Below, piece by piece: positions 20,702 to 29,705 of a stretch of 35,780 bases of DNA. Both the position numbers and the translations under genes were made by a program. Source of the DNA: Akkermansia muciniphila (lineage in GTDB: Bacteria > Verrucomicrobiota > Verrucomicrobiia > Verrucomicrobiales > Akkermansiaceae); assembly GCA_945873305.1 (NCBI GenBank), contig CAMCCX010000024.1, positions 1 through 35,780 on the forward strand, given 5' to 3'. Below the pieces are notes generated by a model. It was given only the letters and a program-made list of their open reading frames with translations, was not told where the DNA came from and did no database searches. Position 1 is the stretch's first letter. Each line of letters starts with the position of its first letter.

Positions 20702-22021
20702 GTGATTTGGAATCCGGCCATTTTCCTGCTGTTCGCGGCCTCACTCGCCGCGGCGGGCAATCCGCGGACCGACTTCGCGCTCGGTGTGTTAGCCGAGTCC
20801 CGCGGCGATGCGGCGGAAGCCGCTCTCCGCTTTGAAAACGCCCGCGCGGCCGATCCGCTCGCACGGCCTCTCGTGCAGCGCGCCGTCCGCGTCCGGCTGG
20901 CCGAGGGAAACCGCCCGGCCGCCGTGAAACTCTATCGGGACCTCGCCGCCGCGCGGCCGGACGATCTCGAAATCCAACTCGCCTGCGCCGATTTCCTCGA
21001 ACAACAAGGCGGCGGCGACGCGCTGGCTCTGAAGCTCGCGGACGACGCACTCGAGGCCGCGCTGAGGAAAAATCCCGGCCACCCCGAGGTCATCCGCCGC
21101 TTGTTCCCGCGCGCAGATGAGAAGACGAATCTGCTCGATCAACTCGCGCCGGACGATCCGGCGTCGGTGCTGCTCTACGCGTCGCTCTCCCGCAGTCTGT
21201 TTGATCCCGCGGACGCCGCCGCCCGGGAAAACGTGGACCGGCGTTTCCTCGACGCCGTCGAGTCTCATCCGGAAAATCCCGGCCTTGCCCGCGCGGCGTC
21301 CGAGCATTTCCGCGACACGGAGCGGGCGGACCAAGCCATCGACATTCTCCAACGCCACGTCGAGGCCGTGCCCTCGTCGCTGGATTTGCGGACGCGTCTG
21401 GGGATTCTCCATTTCGCCGCCAAGCGCGACGCGGAGGGCGAGGCCGCGCTCAAGCAAGTGCTCGCCATCCATCCCCGCCAGGCGCTGGCCCATCAGTCGC
21501 TGGCGAAATTCTATCGACTCCGCGACCAGCCCGGCCCCGCGCGTTTTCATGCCGGCGAGTTGCTGAAAATCCGCGGCGGCTCGCCTGCCGATTTCATCAA
21601 GCTCGCGGACGAATGGCTCGCCGCCGATGACCCGCGGCAAGCCCGGATTCTGCTGGAGAAAGCCGTCTTCGATCATCCGCAGAATTTCGAGCTGGCGAAC
21701 CAACTCGCCATCGCCACCCGCCGCGATCCGGCGACGCGCGATCTCGCCGCGCGGCTGTTCCGCGAGGCCGAAGCGCTCCGTCCCGCTGATAGAAAACCCG
21801 AGCCCGCGTTCCTCATCGAGTCCGCCGAAGCCTTGATCGCCCAAGGCCAAGGCCAGGCCGCCGAGGAACGGTTGCGGGCCGCCATCAAATCCTTTCCGCC
21901 CGAGGCGAAAAAGGAAACCGCCGCAGCGCTCCGCCGCCTGGCGCTGCTGTGGGAAACCGAAAGCCGCAACGCCGACGCCGCCCGCGCCCTGCGCCAGCGC
22001 GCGGACGCGCTGGATCGTTAA
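20702..22021 (+). CDS. TPR-repeat exported protein
   Basis: This 439-residue protein starts, with GTG at 20702, with a signal peptide (AIFLLFAASLAAAGN). It is then almost entirely helical repeats of about 34 residues: for instance FALGVLAESRGDAAEAALRF at the start, AIDILQRHVEAVPSSLDLRT in the middle and LRRLALLWETESRNADAARA at the end. These are tetratricopeptide-like repeats that usually mediate protein contacts. GTG at 20672 is an alternative start. No enzyme motif is visible. It is divergent from the RbsD-like lipoprotein and probably periplasmic or membrane-attached. Confidence 0.75.
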   Translation: MIWNPAIFLLFAASLAAAGNPRTDFALGVLAESRGDAAEAALRFENARAADPLARPLVQRAVRVRLAEGNRPAAVKLYRDLAAARPDDLEIQLACADFLEQQGGGDALALKLADDALEAALRKNPGHPEVIRRLFPRADEKTNLLDQLAPDDPASVLLYASLSRSLFDPADAAARENVDRRFLDAVESHPENPGLARAASEHFRDTERADQAIDILQRHVEAVPSSLDLRTRLGILHFAAKRDAEGEAALKQVLAIHPRQALAHQSLAKFYRLRDQPGPARFHAGELLKIRGGSPADFIKLADEWLAADDPRQARILLEKAVFDHPQNFELANQLAIATRRDPATRDLAARLFREAEALRPADRKPEPAFLIESAEALIAQGQGQAAEERLRAAIKSFPPEAKKETAAALRRLALLWETESRNADAARALRQRADALDR

Positions 22022-22090
22022 GAATTCCGAGGAAATCCCCGACACCAAAAGGCTTGCACAAAACTAGCCCCGGGACTAACTCCCTCTCCC

Positions 22091-22528
22091 ATGACTCCAG
22101 AAACAACTCTCATTCTTTTCAAGCCCGACGCGGTCGCCAAAAACATCACCGGCCAGGTGCTCGCCCGTTTCCAAGCACAAGGCTTCAAGATCCGCGGCAT
22201 CAAAATGATGCTCCTCAGCGACGAAATCCTCGCCGAGCACTACTCGCACATCGCCGACAAGCCGTTCTTCCCATCCGTCCGCGGCTTCATGCAGGAAACC
22301 CCGGTCATCGCCCTCGCGCTTGAAGGTGAGGACGTCATCGCCCGCGTCCGCGACCTGCTCGGACCGACCGATTCGATGGCCGCCGCCGCCGGAACCATCC
22401 GCGGCGACTTCGGCCACAAGGACGGCGACGCGAAAATGCGCAACGTCTGCCACGCCTCCGATTCCGTCGAAGCCGCCCAGGCCGAACTGAAGCGCTTCTT
22501 TGCGGAAGGCGAAATTTTCAACTACTGA
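22091..22528 (+). CDS. ndk: Nucleoside diphosphate kinase
   Basis: This 145-residue enzyme balances nucleoside triphosphate pools by moving the gamma-phosphate through a phospho-histidine. TLILFKPDAVAKNITGQVLA at the start, KPFFPSVRGFM, GPTDSMAAAAGTIRGDFGH and RNVCHASDS with the catalytic His at about residue 120 are all present. The length is standard. Many NDKs read 'R-N-x-x-H-G-S-D-S', so Ala in place of the Gly is a minor variation. ATG at 22091 is supported by the family. A VOC gene starts 4 bases after the stop and may be cotranscribed. Confidence 0.96.
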   Translation: MTPETTLILFKPDAVAKNITGQVLARFQAQGFKIRGIKMMLLSDEILAEHYSHIADKPFFPSVRGFMQETPVIALALEGEDVIARVRDLLGPTDSMAAAAGTIRGDFGHKDGDAKMRNVCHASDSVEAAQAELKRFFAEGEIFNY

Positions 22529-22531
22529 AAA

Positions 22532-22876
22532 ATGCAGGTCGAACGCGTCAAGTATGTCATCTGGGCAGCGGATTTGGCGCGGGCGACCCGGTTCTATCAA
22601 GAGGTTTTCGGCGCGGAGGTCATCCGCGCCAACAGCCACATTTCCGAGCTGGAAATCGCCGGGACCGTCATCGGCATCCACGGCGGCGGTGAGGGGAAAC
22701 GCACTTGGACGGGCATCAGCATCCAAGTCGCGGACGTGGTCGCCGGAGCGGCCGAGGTGGTGGCGCACGGCGGCGGATTGGTCCGCGAGCCACAAGAGGA
22801 AGATGGCGAAGCGCCGCATCTGGCGATGTGTTTCGACACGGACGGCAATGAGTTCATGCTCATCCGGAAGCGCTGA
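22532..22876 (+). CDS. VOC (glyoxalase/bleomycin-resistance) superfamily protein
   Basis: This 114-residue protein shows a beta-alpha-beta-beta-beta layout repeated twice: VKYVIWAADLARATRFYQEV and then AEVVAHGGGLVREPQEEDGE, ending CFDTDGNEFMLIRK, with the Asp/Asn-Glu pattern common in this fold. VOC proteins bind a metal and act as glyoxalases, dioxygenases, epimerases or binding proteins. This one cannot be assigned. It starts 4 bases after ndk. Confidence 0.82.
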   Translation: MQVERVKYVIWAADLARATRFYQEVFGAEVIRANSHISELEIAGTVIGIHGGGEGKRTWTGISIQVADVVAGAAEVVAHGGGLVREPQEEDGEAPHLAMCFDTDGNEFMLIRKR

Positions 22877-22879
22877 ATC

Positions 22880-22935
22880 CTAAGGGGCTGGGACGTCTCG
22901 TCCCAGCGCATGGACGAGACGTCCATGCCCCCTAG
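22880..22935. repeat. Compound palindrome with two triloop hairpins
   Basis: GCTGGGACG-TCT-CGTCCCAGC at 22887-22907 (9-bp perfect stem) and CATGGACG-AGA-CGTCCATG at 22909-22927 (8-bp perfect stem) are enclosed by an outer, imperfect CTAAGGGG/CCCCCTAG pairing. This would fold as a three-way junction. GACGTCTCGTC in the first is the reverse complement of GACGAGACGTC in the second. It lies between the VOC gene and the next gene and might end the ndk transcript, but no T tract follows. Confidence 0.75.
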
Positions 22936-22948
22936 TTCTCCAACCATC

Positions 22949-23698
22949 ATGTCCACTTACAGCCTGTTGCAGGTTTCGCTGGATCAAACCATCGACCGGG
23001 AATCGCTGGAAGAAGCGTCGGTCGTGGTTCCATCCATCGCCCGTGCGGATTGCGCCCACCTTCAGCGCGATCTCTTCGGCATCGTGGTTTCCAACCTGCC
23101 GCTTGAGGAGGCGAAGGCGTTTCAAGCGGAGTTGAAGCGGCGTGGTTTTCCAACGGACGTGGTGGCGGACGACGAGCTGCCGGTCTTGCACGAGCCGTTT
23201 ACCATCCAGCGGATAGAAACCGGGGCGGAAGCCCTGGTGTTCACGGACACGATGGGGCGGCAACAAACACGGACTTTGGATGACTTGGTTTTCGTGGCGG
23301 GTGGGTTTCTAACTCAGAGTAAATTGAAGCCGGTCATGGTGATGGAATCCGGCAGCCCTGCAAGGTTGCACTCATTCCAAGATCCGGCGCACCTCGAGAG
23401 GCGGCATCGCGTCCAAGATTCGCCCGAGTTCCGCCTCGATTTCTTTTTTTGCTCCGCGCCCAACCGGCTGCGAGCCTCGGTCTCGGCGGAGAGCATGATG
23501 TTTTTCCAAGGCCGTCCGCTGCGCTTGGGGGACACGGCGCTGCTGCTGGGCGCGATGATGGATTTGCAGGAATTGCTGCCACCGGAGCGAGTCGGCGCGG
23601 GCTTGAGGCGCTCCGACACGAAGACTTTCTATCCGTCTCTCAGAAGCTACGAGGAGGAAATACGCTGGCATTTCCACCGGCTGACGCCGCGGGGTTGA
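22949..23698 (+). CDS. Hypothetical protein
   Basis: I do not recognise this 249-residue protein. The start, STYSLLQVSLDQTIDRESLE, and the following FGIVVSNLPLEEAKAFQAEL, then GFPTDVVADDELPVL, suggest an alpha/beta domain of about 90 residues similar in shape to ferredoxin-like or ClpS/L7-like folds. The second half (about 115-249) has TIQR, FTDTMGRQQTRTLDDLVFVA and a Phe/Arg-rich end with no signal peptide or membrane helix. It is probably cytoplasmic. ATG at 22949 follows directly after the compound palindrome. Cardiolipin synthase starts 39 bases downstream. Confidence 0.7.
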   Translation: MSTYSLLQVSLDQTIDRESLEEASVVVPSIARADCAHLQRDLFGIVVSNLPLEEAKAFQAELKRRGFPTDVVADDELPVLHEPFTIQRIETGAEALVFTDTMGRQQTRTLDDLVFVAGGFLTQSKLKPVMVMESGSPARLHSFQDPAHLERRHRVQDSPEFRLDFFFCSAPNRLRASVSAESMMFFQGRPLRLGDTALLLGAMMDLQELLPPERVGAGLRRSDTKTFYPSLRSYEEEIRWHFHRLTPRG

Positions 23699-23737
23699 GG
23701 GCTTGTGACCGGCGGCTTTCGTGGTTAGCTTGCGGCG

Positions 23738-25180
23738 ATGTTTTTCCCTGATTTCGAGTTCAACACGTGGTTGGGACTGACGGCGCTGCTGACGTTCTAC
23801 GTGGTGGGAATCCTGCATGTGCTTCACGCGTTGATGCATGTGCGGACGTCGCAGGGAACGATCGCGTGGGTGGTTTCGCTGCTGACGGTGCCGTTTCTGG
23901 CGATCCCGATGTATTGGCTGCTCGGGCGGACGCGGTTTGCCCGAAACGTCGGCGGGAGGCGGGAAAACGACAGCCGGCTGGGACGGCTGGCGGCGACGAT
24001 GCGGCAGCGGCTGGGCCATTACGAGGTGGACATCCCGGACGACGACGCCTTCGAGCGGGCGGCGCAGTTTTTGGGCGGTTTGCCATTTACCCGTGGAAAC
24101 GAGCTGGAGCTGTTGATCGACGGCGAGAAAACCTTCGAGCGGATTTTCGAGGTGATCGCGGCGGCGGAAAATTACTTGTGCGTGAATTTCTTCATCGTGA
24201 AAAACGACACGCTCGGCACCCGCTTCCAAGAGGCGCTCATCGAGCGGGCGAAGGCGGGGGTGAAGGTGTATTTCCTGTTCGACGAGATCGGTTCGCACAA
24301 GTTGCCGCGGCGCTACTTGAGGGAGCTGAAGGCGGCGGGAGTCGAGTGCCACTTCTTCGGGATCAACCGGTTCTGGTGGTCGCGGTTTCAGCTGAATTTC
24401 AGGAACCACCGGAAGATCGTGGTGAGCGACGGCAAGACGGCATTCATCGGCGGCTTCAACGTGGGAGACGAATACATGGGCCGCGACCGGAAGTTCGGCG
24501 AGTGGCGGGACACGCATTTGAAGATGCAGGGGCCGGTGGTGCAGGCGGTGCAGCTGGTGTTTTTGGAAGACTGGTTCTGGGCGTCCAACCACGTGCCCGA
24601 GCTGCACTGGGACACCCGGCCGGAAGCGGCGGACCAAGTCGCGGCGGTCATCCCCACCGGCCCGGCCGATCCGGCGGATTCGTGGCAGCTGGTGGTGGCG
24701 GAAGCGGCGAATTCCGCGCGGAAACGGTTGTGGATCGCCTCGCCGTATTTCGTCCCCGACGAGGGCGTGCTCACCGCCCTGCAAGCCGCCGCGATCCGCG
24801 GCGTGGACGTGCGGATTCTCATCCCGGAGCGGGCGGACCACACGCTGGTCTGGCTGTCGGCGTTTTCCTACTACGAGCAATCGATTCCTTTCGGCGTGAA
24901 ATTGTTCCGCTATCACAAAGGATTTCTCCATCAGAAGGTCATGCTGATCGACGACCGGCTGGCGGCGGTGGGCACGGCGAACCTGGACAACCGGTCGTTC
25001 CGGCTGAACTTCGAAATCACGGCGTTTTCGGCGGACCCGAAATTTGTCGGCGAGGTCGGGGCGATGTTGGTTTCCGACTTCATCCACTCGCAGGAAGCGA
25101 AGGTGGGCGACTTCACCGGCAAGCCGTTTTTATTCCGCGCGGCCTGCCGGGCGGCGCGCTTGTTCGCGCCCATCCAGTGA
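23738..25180 (+). CDS. cls: Cardiolipin synthase (phospholipase D family)
   Basis: This 480-residue membrane enzyme condenses two phosphatidylglycerol molecules, or a related donor pair, to cardiolipin. Two N-terminal membrane helices (about residues 10-30 and 40-62, ending PMYWLLGRTRFARN) are typical of ClsA-type enzymes. Both HKD motifs are intact: FRNHRKIVVSDGKTAFIGG near residue 222, and YHKGFLHQKVMLIDD near residue 397, followed by AAVGTANLDNRSF. VNFFIVKNDTLG and RVWIASPYFVPDEG-type segments also fit. ATG at 23738. The start matches the family; a terminator for the opposite gene lies just after the stop. Confidence 0.93.
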   Translation: MFFPDFEFNTWLGLTALLTFYVVGILHVLHALMHVRTSQGTIAWVVSLLTVPFLAIPMYWLLGRTRFARNVGGRRENDSRLGRLAATMRQRLGHYEVDIPDDDAFERAAQFLGGLPFTRGNELELLIDGEKTFERIFEVIAAAENYLCVNFFIVKNDTLGTRFQEALIERAKAGVKVYFLFDEIGSHKLPRRYLRELKAAGVECHFFGINRFWWSRFQLNFRNHRKIVVSDGKTAFIGGFNVGDEYMGRDRKFGEWRDTHLKMQGPVVQAVQLVFLEDWFWASNHVPELHWDTRPEAADQVAAVIPTGPADPADSWQLVVAEAANSARKRLWIASPYFVPDEGVLTALQAAAIRGVDVRILIPERADHTLVWLSAFSYYEQSIPFGVKLFRYHKGFLHQKVMLIDDRLAAVGTANLDNRSFRLNFEITAFSADPKFVGEVGAMLVSDFIHSQEAKVGDFTGKPFLFRAACRAARLFAPIQ

Positions 25181-25188
25181 CAACAAAA

Positions 25189-25216
25189 AGGCCCGGCCGA
25201 ATGAACGACCGGGCCT
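25189..25216 (-). terminator. Terminator of the 3D-domain lipoprotein gene
   Basis: AGGCCCGG at 25189-25196 and CCGGGCCT at 25209-25216 form a perfect 8-bp stem with a 12-base loop. On the minus strand it is followed by TTTTG, so it best serves the lipoprotein gene ending at 25238. It may also stop plus-strand readthrough from cls. Confidence 0.7.
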
Positions 25217-25237
25217 GAGGGAAAATTTCGTGGGAAA

Positions 25238-25891
25238 TTACAGCTTGGCGACGCGGCCGAGATCCGGGCGCTGGCGGACGATGTTTGCGAGCATCTTGCG
25301 GCAGTGGTCGTAGCTGGTGCGCTGGCTGAGAAGCTCGGCGCTGCGGGTGAACGAGCCCCATTGGACCACGGTGAGCTCGACATTCCGGCGGCCCCACTGC
25401 GCCATGATTTCCTTGGTCGGCTTGTAAATATCGACGGTGCCGGTGCCGAGCAGCGCCGAGCCGTAGTCATCGACCACGTAGAGATAAGGCAGGCCCTTGA
25501 TCCGGAAAGTGGTGCCTACCGGGTAGAATGACCAGTCGGCGGCGGCGCTGCGGCCCCGGTTGTTGTAGCGGAGGACGGTGCCGGTGGCGTTTTTGCTGCC
25601 GTAAATCAAGTGGTCGGACTCGCCGCAGGTGTAGGCGGTGGTGCGGACAATCCGGTTGCGGTCGCTGAACGCGTAAACCGGCATCGAGTGCTTGTCGCGG
25701 GGCTTGCCGGCGGCGGCGGCCAGGACGACCGAGGAGGCGGGAGGGAGTGCGAAACTCTCGTTTTTCGAGTAAGTGCCGGAGCCGGAACCAATCGAGGATT
25801 TCGAGAGAATGTTAGGGCCCGGGCTGCCGCAGCTGGTGAAAAACGCCGCGATCACCGCGAGCGAGAGAAGGGAAAGGGATCGGTAAATCAT
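25238..25891 (-). CDS. 3D-domain lipoprotein
   Basis: This 217-residue protein starts at ATG 25891 with a signal peptide and lipobox (LSLAVIAAFFTSC), so Cys is lipidated near residue 21. The C-terminal part, after VRTTAYTCGESDHLIYGSKN, contains the double-psi beta-barrel features of the 3D (Asp-Asp-Asp) domain: ADWSFYPVGTTFRIKGLPYL, then VVDDYGSALLGTGTVDIY. This domain occurs in MltA-type lytic transglycosylases and resuscitation-promoting factor-like proteins, so a role in peptidoglycan turnover is likely but not shown. The frame is open upstream to 25993 without a signal peptide, so the inner ATG was preferred. Confidence 0.82.
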   Translation of the reverse strand: MIYRSLSLLSLAVIAAFFTSCGSPGPNILSKSSIGSGSGTYSKNESFALPPASSVVLAAAAGKPRDKHSMPVYAFSDRNRIVRTTAYTCGESDHLIYGSKNATGTVLRYNNRGRSAAADWSFYPVGTTFRIKGLPYLYVVDDYGSALLGTGTVDIYKPTKEIMAQWGRRNVELTVVQWGSFTRSAELLSQRTSYDHCRKMLANIVRQRPDLGRVAKL

Positions 25892-26169
25892 GCTTACAAA
25901 AAGGGAATGAGCATCCGCTCGGGCTAAACAAAGTCCGCGAGGGATAAGCGACATTGCTGACTTGAGCAAACCGAAAAAGCCAACCTGAGCCAATTTACAT
26001 TGTATGAGTATTTATAATCAGCGAGTTGCAAAAAATTCCGGTGAATATAATTGGTTCGAAAAGCCTCGGTCTTCGAGGAGTCCAGCGGGTTGTGGCTGGA
26101 GTGCGGGAAAGTGACAGGATCGGAAATCGACCGTCGTAAGGTGGTCCCGACACCGCTGAAATTTGATTT
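25892..26169. promoter_or_regulatory. AT-rich divergent intergenic region
   Basis: This 278-base gap separates the minus-strand 3D lipoprotein from the plus-strand DUF1549 remnant. It is clearly richer in A/T than its surroundings, especially 25990-26055. Perfect TATAAT boxes occur at 26013-26018 and 26046-26051, but neither has a -35 box at good spacing. It probably holds both promoters. Confidence 0.4.
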
Positions 26170-28616
26170 ATGAAATCCGCAACTCTCACCGCTTTTTTGC
26201 GTCTGACGGCTGGCGGGCTGGCGGGCAGGGGGGCAGGGGGGCGACGTTTCATTTTCCACCGAGATCCAGCCGATCCTGTCGAACAAATGTTATTACTGCC
26301 ACGGGCCGGACGGCTCGAAACGCGAGGCCGGCTTGCCGCTCGGCACCTTCGAAGGCGCGACTGCGGTGATCGAAGAATCCAAGGCCCGCGCCATCGTTCC
26401 CGGCGATCCGGCGGCCTCCGAAATGATCCGGCGGACGGACCCGAAGGAAATCATGCCGCCGCCGCAATCCCACCTCACGCTCGGCCCGGACGAGGCGGAG
26501 CTGTTGGAGAAATGGATCCGACAAGGCGCGAAATACGAGAAGCACTGGGCCTTCACCCCGCTGCCCGCTTCGATCTCACCGGGCTGCCCCCGACGCCGGA
26601 GGAAATTTCCGCTTTCGAGGCGACGAAATTCGAAACCGCCGTGGACCGCCTGCTCGCCTCGCCGCATTTCGGCGAGACGATGGCGCTCGATTGGCTCGAC
26701 GCCGCGCGCTACGCGGATTCTTACGGCTATCAGTCGGACTTGCTCAGCGGCCAGTGGCCGTGGCGGGACTGGGTGATCCGCGCGTTTAACGAAAATTTAC
26801 CTTACGACCAATTCACGACCTGGCAGCTCGCCGGCGATCTTTTGCCCAACCCCACCCGCGATCAGAAGCTCGCCACCGCCTTCAACCGCCTGAACTGCAT
26901 GACCCAGGAAGGCGGCTCGATTCATGAGGAATACCGCGTCGAGGGAGTTTCGGACCGCGTCCATACCTTCGGCACCACCTTCCTCGCTCTGACTCTCGAA
27001 TGCTGTCGCTGCCACGATCACAAATACGATCCGATCAGCGCGCGGGATTATTATTCCATCGGCAGCTTTTTCAATTCCATCGCCGAGCGCGGCGTTTACT
27101 CGGACCAGAAAATCACGCCTGGCCCGGCGCTCATGCTGCCCACGCGAGCCCAGGAAGTGGAAATCCGCGACGCCGAAAACGCCGTTTCAGCCGCACTGCC
27201 GCAGACGCCCGCCCCGCCGGATCGCGTCGCCTTGTTTGATTTCGAGCCAGCGGAAAAACCCGAGGTTTCCCCGAACGGTGTCGATGGCCCGGCGAAGGAA
27301 GCGAAAATCAACGGCCTGAAAACCACCGCAGTCCCCGGCGGCCGCGCCATGGTGCTCGACGGCGACCAGGGGATTTCCATCCCCGGCCTGCTCACCGCAG
27401 ACTGGCCGCAGCCGTGGACGGTGGATCTCGTGCTCCGCGACACCGCGGCCAATCCCGAGCCGGTCGTCCTCTGGCAGCGCACTTTCGGCACGGACGCCGG
27501 CTACAACGGCTACGACTGCACGCTCGCCGGCGGCCGGGTCGAGGCCCGCATCGCCCGCGACTGGCCGGGCTCGGCGGTGGGCGTCATCACCGCGCCGGTC
27601 GTCGGAAAAGACCAATGGCACCGCGTTTCCGTGACTTGGGACGGCTCCGGGCGCGCGGCCGGACTGGCGGTTTATGTGGATGGAAAACCGGTGCCAGTGG
27701 AAATCACCACCGACCGCCTCCGCCAATCGGTGATCGACCGGATTTATGGTTCCGGAGATTTCACCCTCGGCGAACGTTTCCGCGACCGTGGCTTCCGCGG
27801 CGGTGAAATCGATTCGCTCGGCGTCTTTGATAGCGCGCTCTGCCCCTCGGACATCGCGGAACTCCCACAGCCGGGAAAAACCGAGCTCGCCGTCGTTCCT
27901 CCACAAATCCGCGAGGCGCGGGAAAAACTTCGTGCCGCGCGGCAGAGGCTCGTCGAAATCGAAAGCAAGGTGCGGACCGTCGCCGTGATGGACGAAACTC
28001 CGGTGCCGCGGCCGACCTGGATTCTGCCGCGCGGAGATTACAGCACGCCGCACACGCCGGAAAACGACGTCGCCCGCGACACTTTTTCCCAGATCCTGCC
28101 GCCTTTCCCCGCCGACGCGCCGCGCGACCGGCTCGGCCTCGCCCAATGGCTCACGCAGCCGGACCACCCGCTCGCCTCGCGGGTGTTCGTCAACCGCGTC
28201 TGGCAGCGCTTTTTCGGCACCGGACTGGTCCCGACGTCTGATAATTTCGGCTTCCAAGGCACCGCGCCGAGCCATCCGGAACTGCTCGACTGGCTCGCCC
28301 GCGATTTCGTTTCGCACGGCTGGGACGTGAAACGCCTGTGCCGCCAGATCGTCCTCTCCGCCACCTACCGGCAGGACTCGCGCCTGCGCCCGGAGCTCCG
28401 GGAAAAGGACCCTGCGAATGTTTTGTTCGCCCGCGGACCCGCCCGCCGCCTCGCCGCCGAGCCGGTCCGCGACCTCGCGCTCGCCGCTTCCGGCCAGCTC
28501 GTTTCAAAAACCGGCGGACCTCCCGTTTCACCCTATCAGCCGGGGCCGGACCTCTGGCGCGAATCGAACTCGATGTCGCCCGCCTATCAGCAATCCAAGG
28601 GCGACGACCTCCGCCG
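26170..28616 (+). pseudogene. Broken PSCyt1-DUF1549-LamG-DUF1553 gene
   Basis: Intact members are about 1000-residue exported proteins of Planctomycetes and Verrucomicrobia, with a cytochrome-like domain thought to aid polysaccharide or sulfatase-linked metabolism. Three lesions are visible. First, the signal peptide (MKSATLTAFLRLTAGG) is in one frame, but the cytochrome part with the CYYCHG heme motif is in the next; the switch is at two runs of six G (26229-26241). Second, at about 26560-26568 HWAFTPLP joins directly to RFDLTGLPPTPEE in another frame, so about 45-50 residues are missing. Third, after [14 protein letters not shown] (about 28608) the DUF1553 end is missing and DUF1501 sequence follows. 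Between the lesions the DUF1549, LamG-like (about 27220-27850) and DUF1553 parts look well kept. Confidence 0.85.
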
Positions 28617-29705
28617 CACACCGCCGGCATCGCCGACGAGCTTTGCATCGTCAAATCGATGTTCACCGAGGCGATCAACCACGATCCGGCGATCACCTTT
28701 TTCCAAACCGGCTCCCAACTCGCCGGCCGCCCGTCGATCGGCTCGTGGCTCTCCTACGGTCTCGGCGCCGCCAACTCGAACCTGCCGTCGTTCATCGTCC
28801 TCGTCTCCGCCGGCCAAGGTGACCAACCGCTCTACTCGCGCCTGTGGGGTTCCGGTTTCCTCGACTCGAAATACCAAGGCGTCCAGTTCCGCCCCGGCAA
28901 GGACCCCGTTCTCTATCTGAGCAATCCCGACGGCATCTGCCAGTCCGGCCGCCGCGCGATGCTCGACCGGATGAACGAACTCAACCGCGTGCAGTTCGAA
29001 AAAGAGCTCGATCCGGAAATCGAGTCCCGCATCGCCCAGTATGAAATGGCGTTCCGCATGCAGACCAGTTTGCCGGACATCACCGATCTCGGCAGCGAAC
29101 CGGAAAGCACCTTCGCGATGTACGGCGAGGACAGTAAGAAACCCGGAACCTTCGCCGCGAACTGCCTGCTAGCCCGCCGCCTCGCCGAGCGCGGCGTGGG
29201 CTTCATCCAACTCTATCACCAGGGCTGGGACCAGCACGGCAACCTGCCTTCGTCCATCCGCGGCCAGTGCAAGGAAACCGACCAGGCCTCCGCCGCCCTC
29301 GTCCGCGACCTCAAACAACGCGGGCTGTTGGAAGACACGCTCGTCGTCTGGGGCGGTGAGTTCGGCCGCACCGCCTACTCGCAGGGCGCGCTCACGAAGG
29401 ACAACTACGGCCGCGACCACCATCCGCGCTGTTTCACCATCTGGATGGCCGGCGGCGGCGTGAAACCCGGCATCACCTACGGCCAGACCGACGCCTACGG
29501 CTACAACATCGTCGGTGCCGACGGGAATCCCATCTCACCGGACAAGCACCACTACGAACCCGGAGCCGTCCACGTCCATGATTTGCAGGCGACCATGCTG
29601 CATTTGTTAGGAATCGACCACACCATGCTCACCGCCACCCACCAGGGCCGGCGCTTCCGGCTGACGGACGTGCACGGGAAAGTGGTGAAAGAACTCCTCG
29701 CCTAA
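28617..29705 (+). pseudogene. DUF1501 protein gene lacking its 5' part
   Basis: From about 28617 the sequence reads [20 protein letters not shown], which in DUF1501 proteins lies well over 100 residues from the start. The twin-arginine-like signal and first domain are absent. The rest is well kept to the stop: [48 protein letters not shown] and the final [21 protein letters not shown]1501 proteins are sulfatase-like exported proteins usually encoded next to a DUF1549/DUF1553 gene, as here. The frame is open upstream to 28338, but only by running through the neighbour's remnant in a wrong frame. The last base pairs overlap the convergent SDR gene by 4 bases. Confidence 0.85.

Noticed and set aside
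23372-25087. 571-codon open frame antisense to cardiolipin synthase
   Set aside because: It is very rich in Arg, His, Pro and Gln, matches no family, and mirrors a gene with both HKD motifs. It is a GC-rich shadow.
27187-28317. 376-codon open frame antisense to the DUF1549/DUF1553 remnant
   Set aside because: No recognisable domain, and the plus strand carries conserved family motifs.
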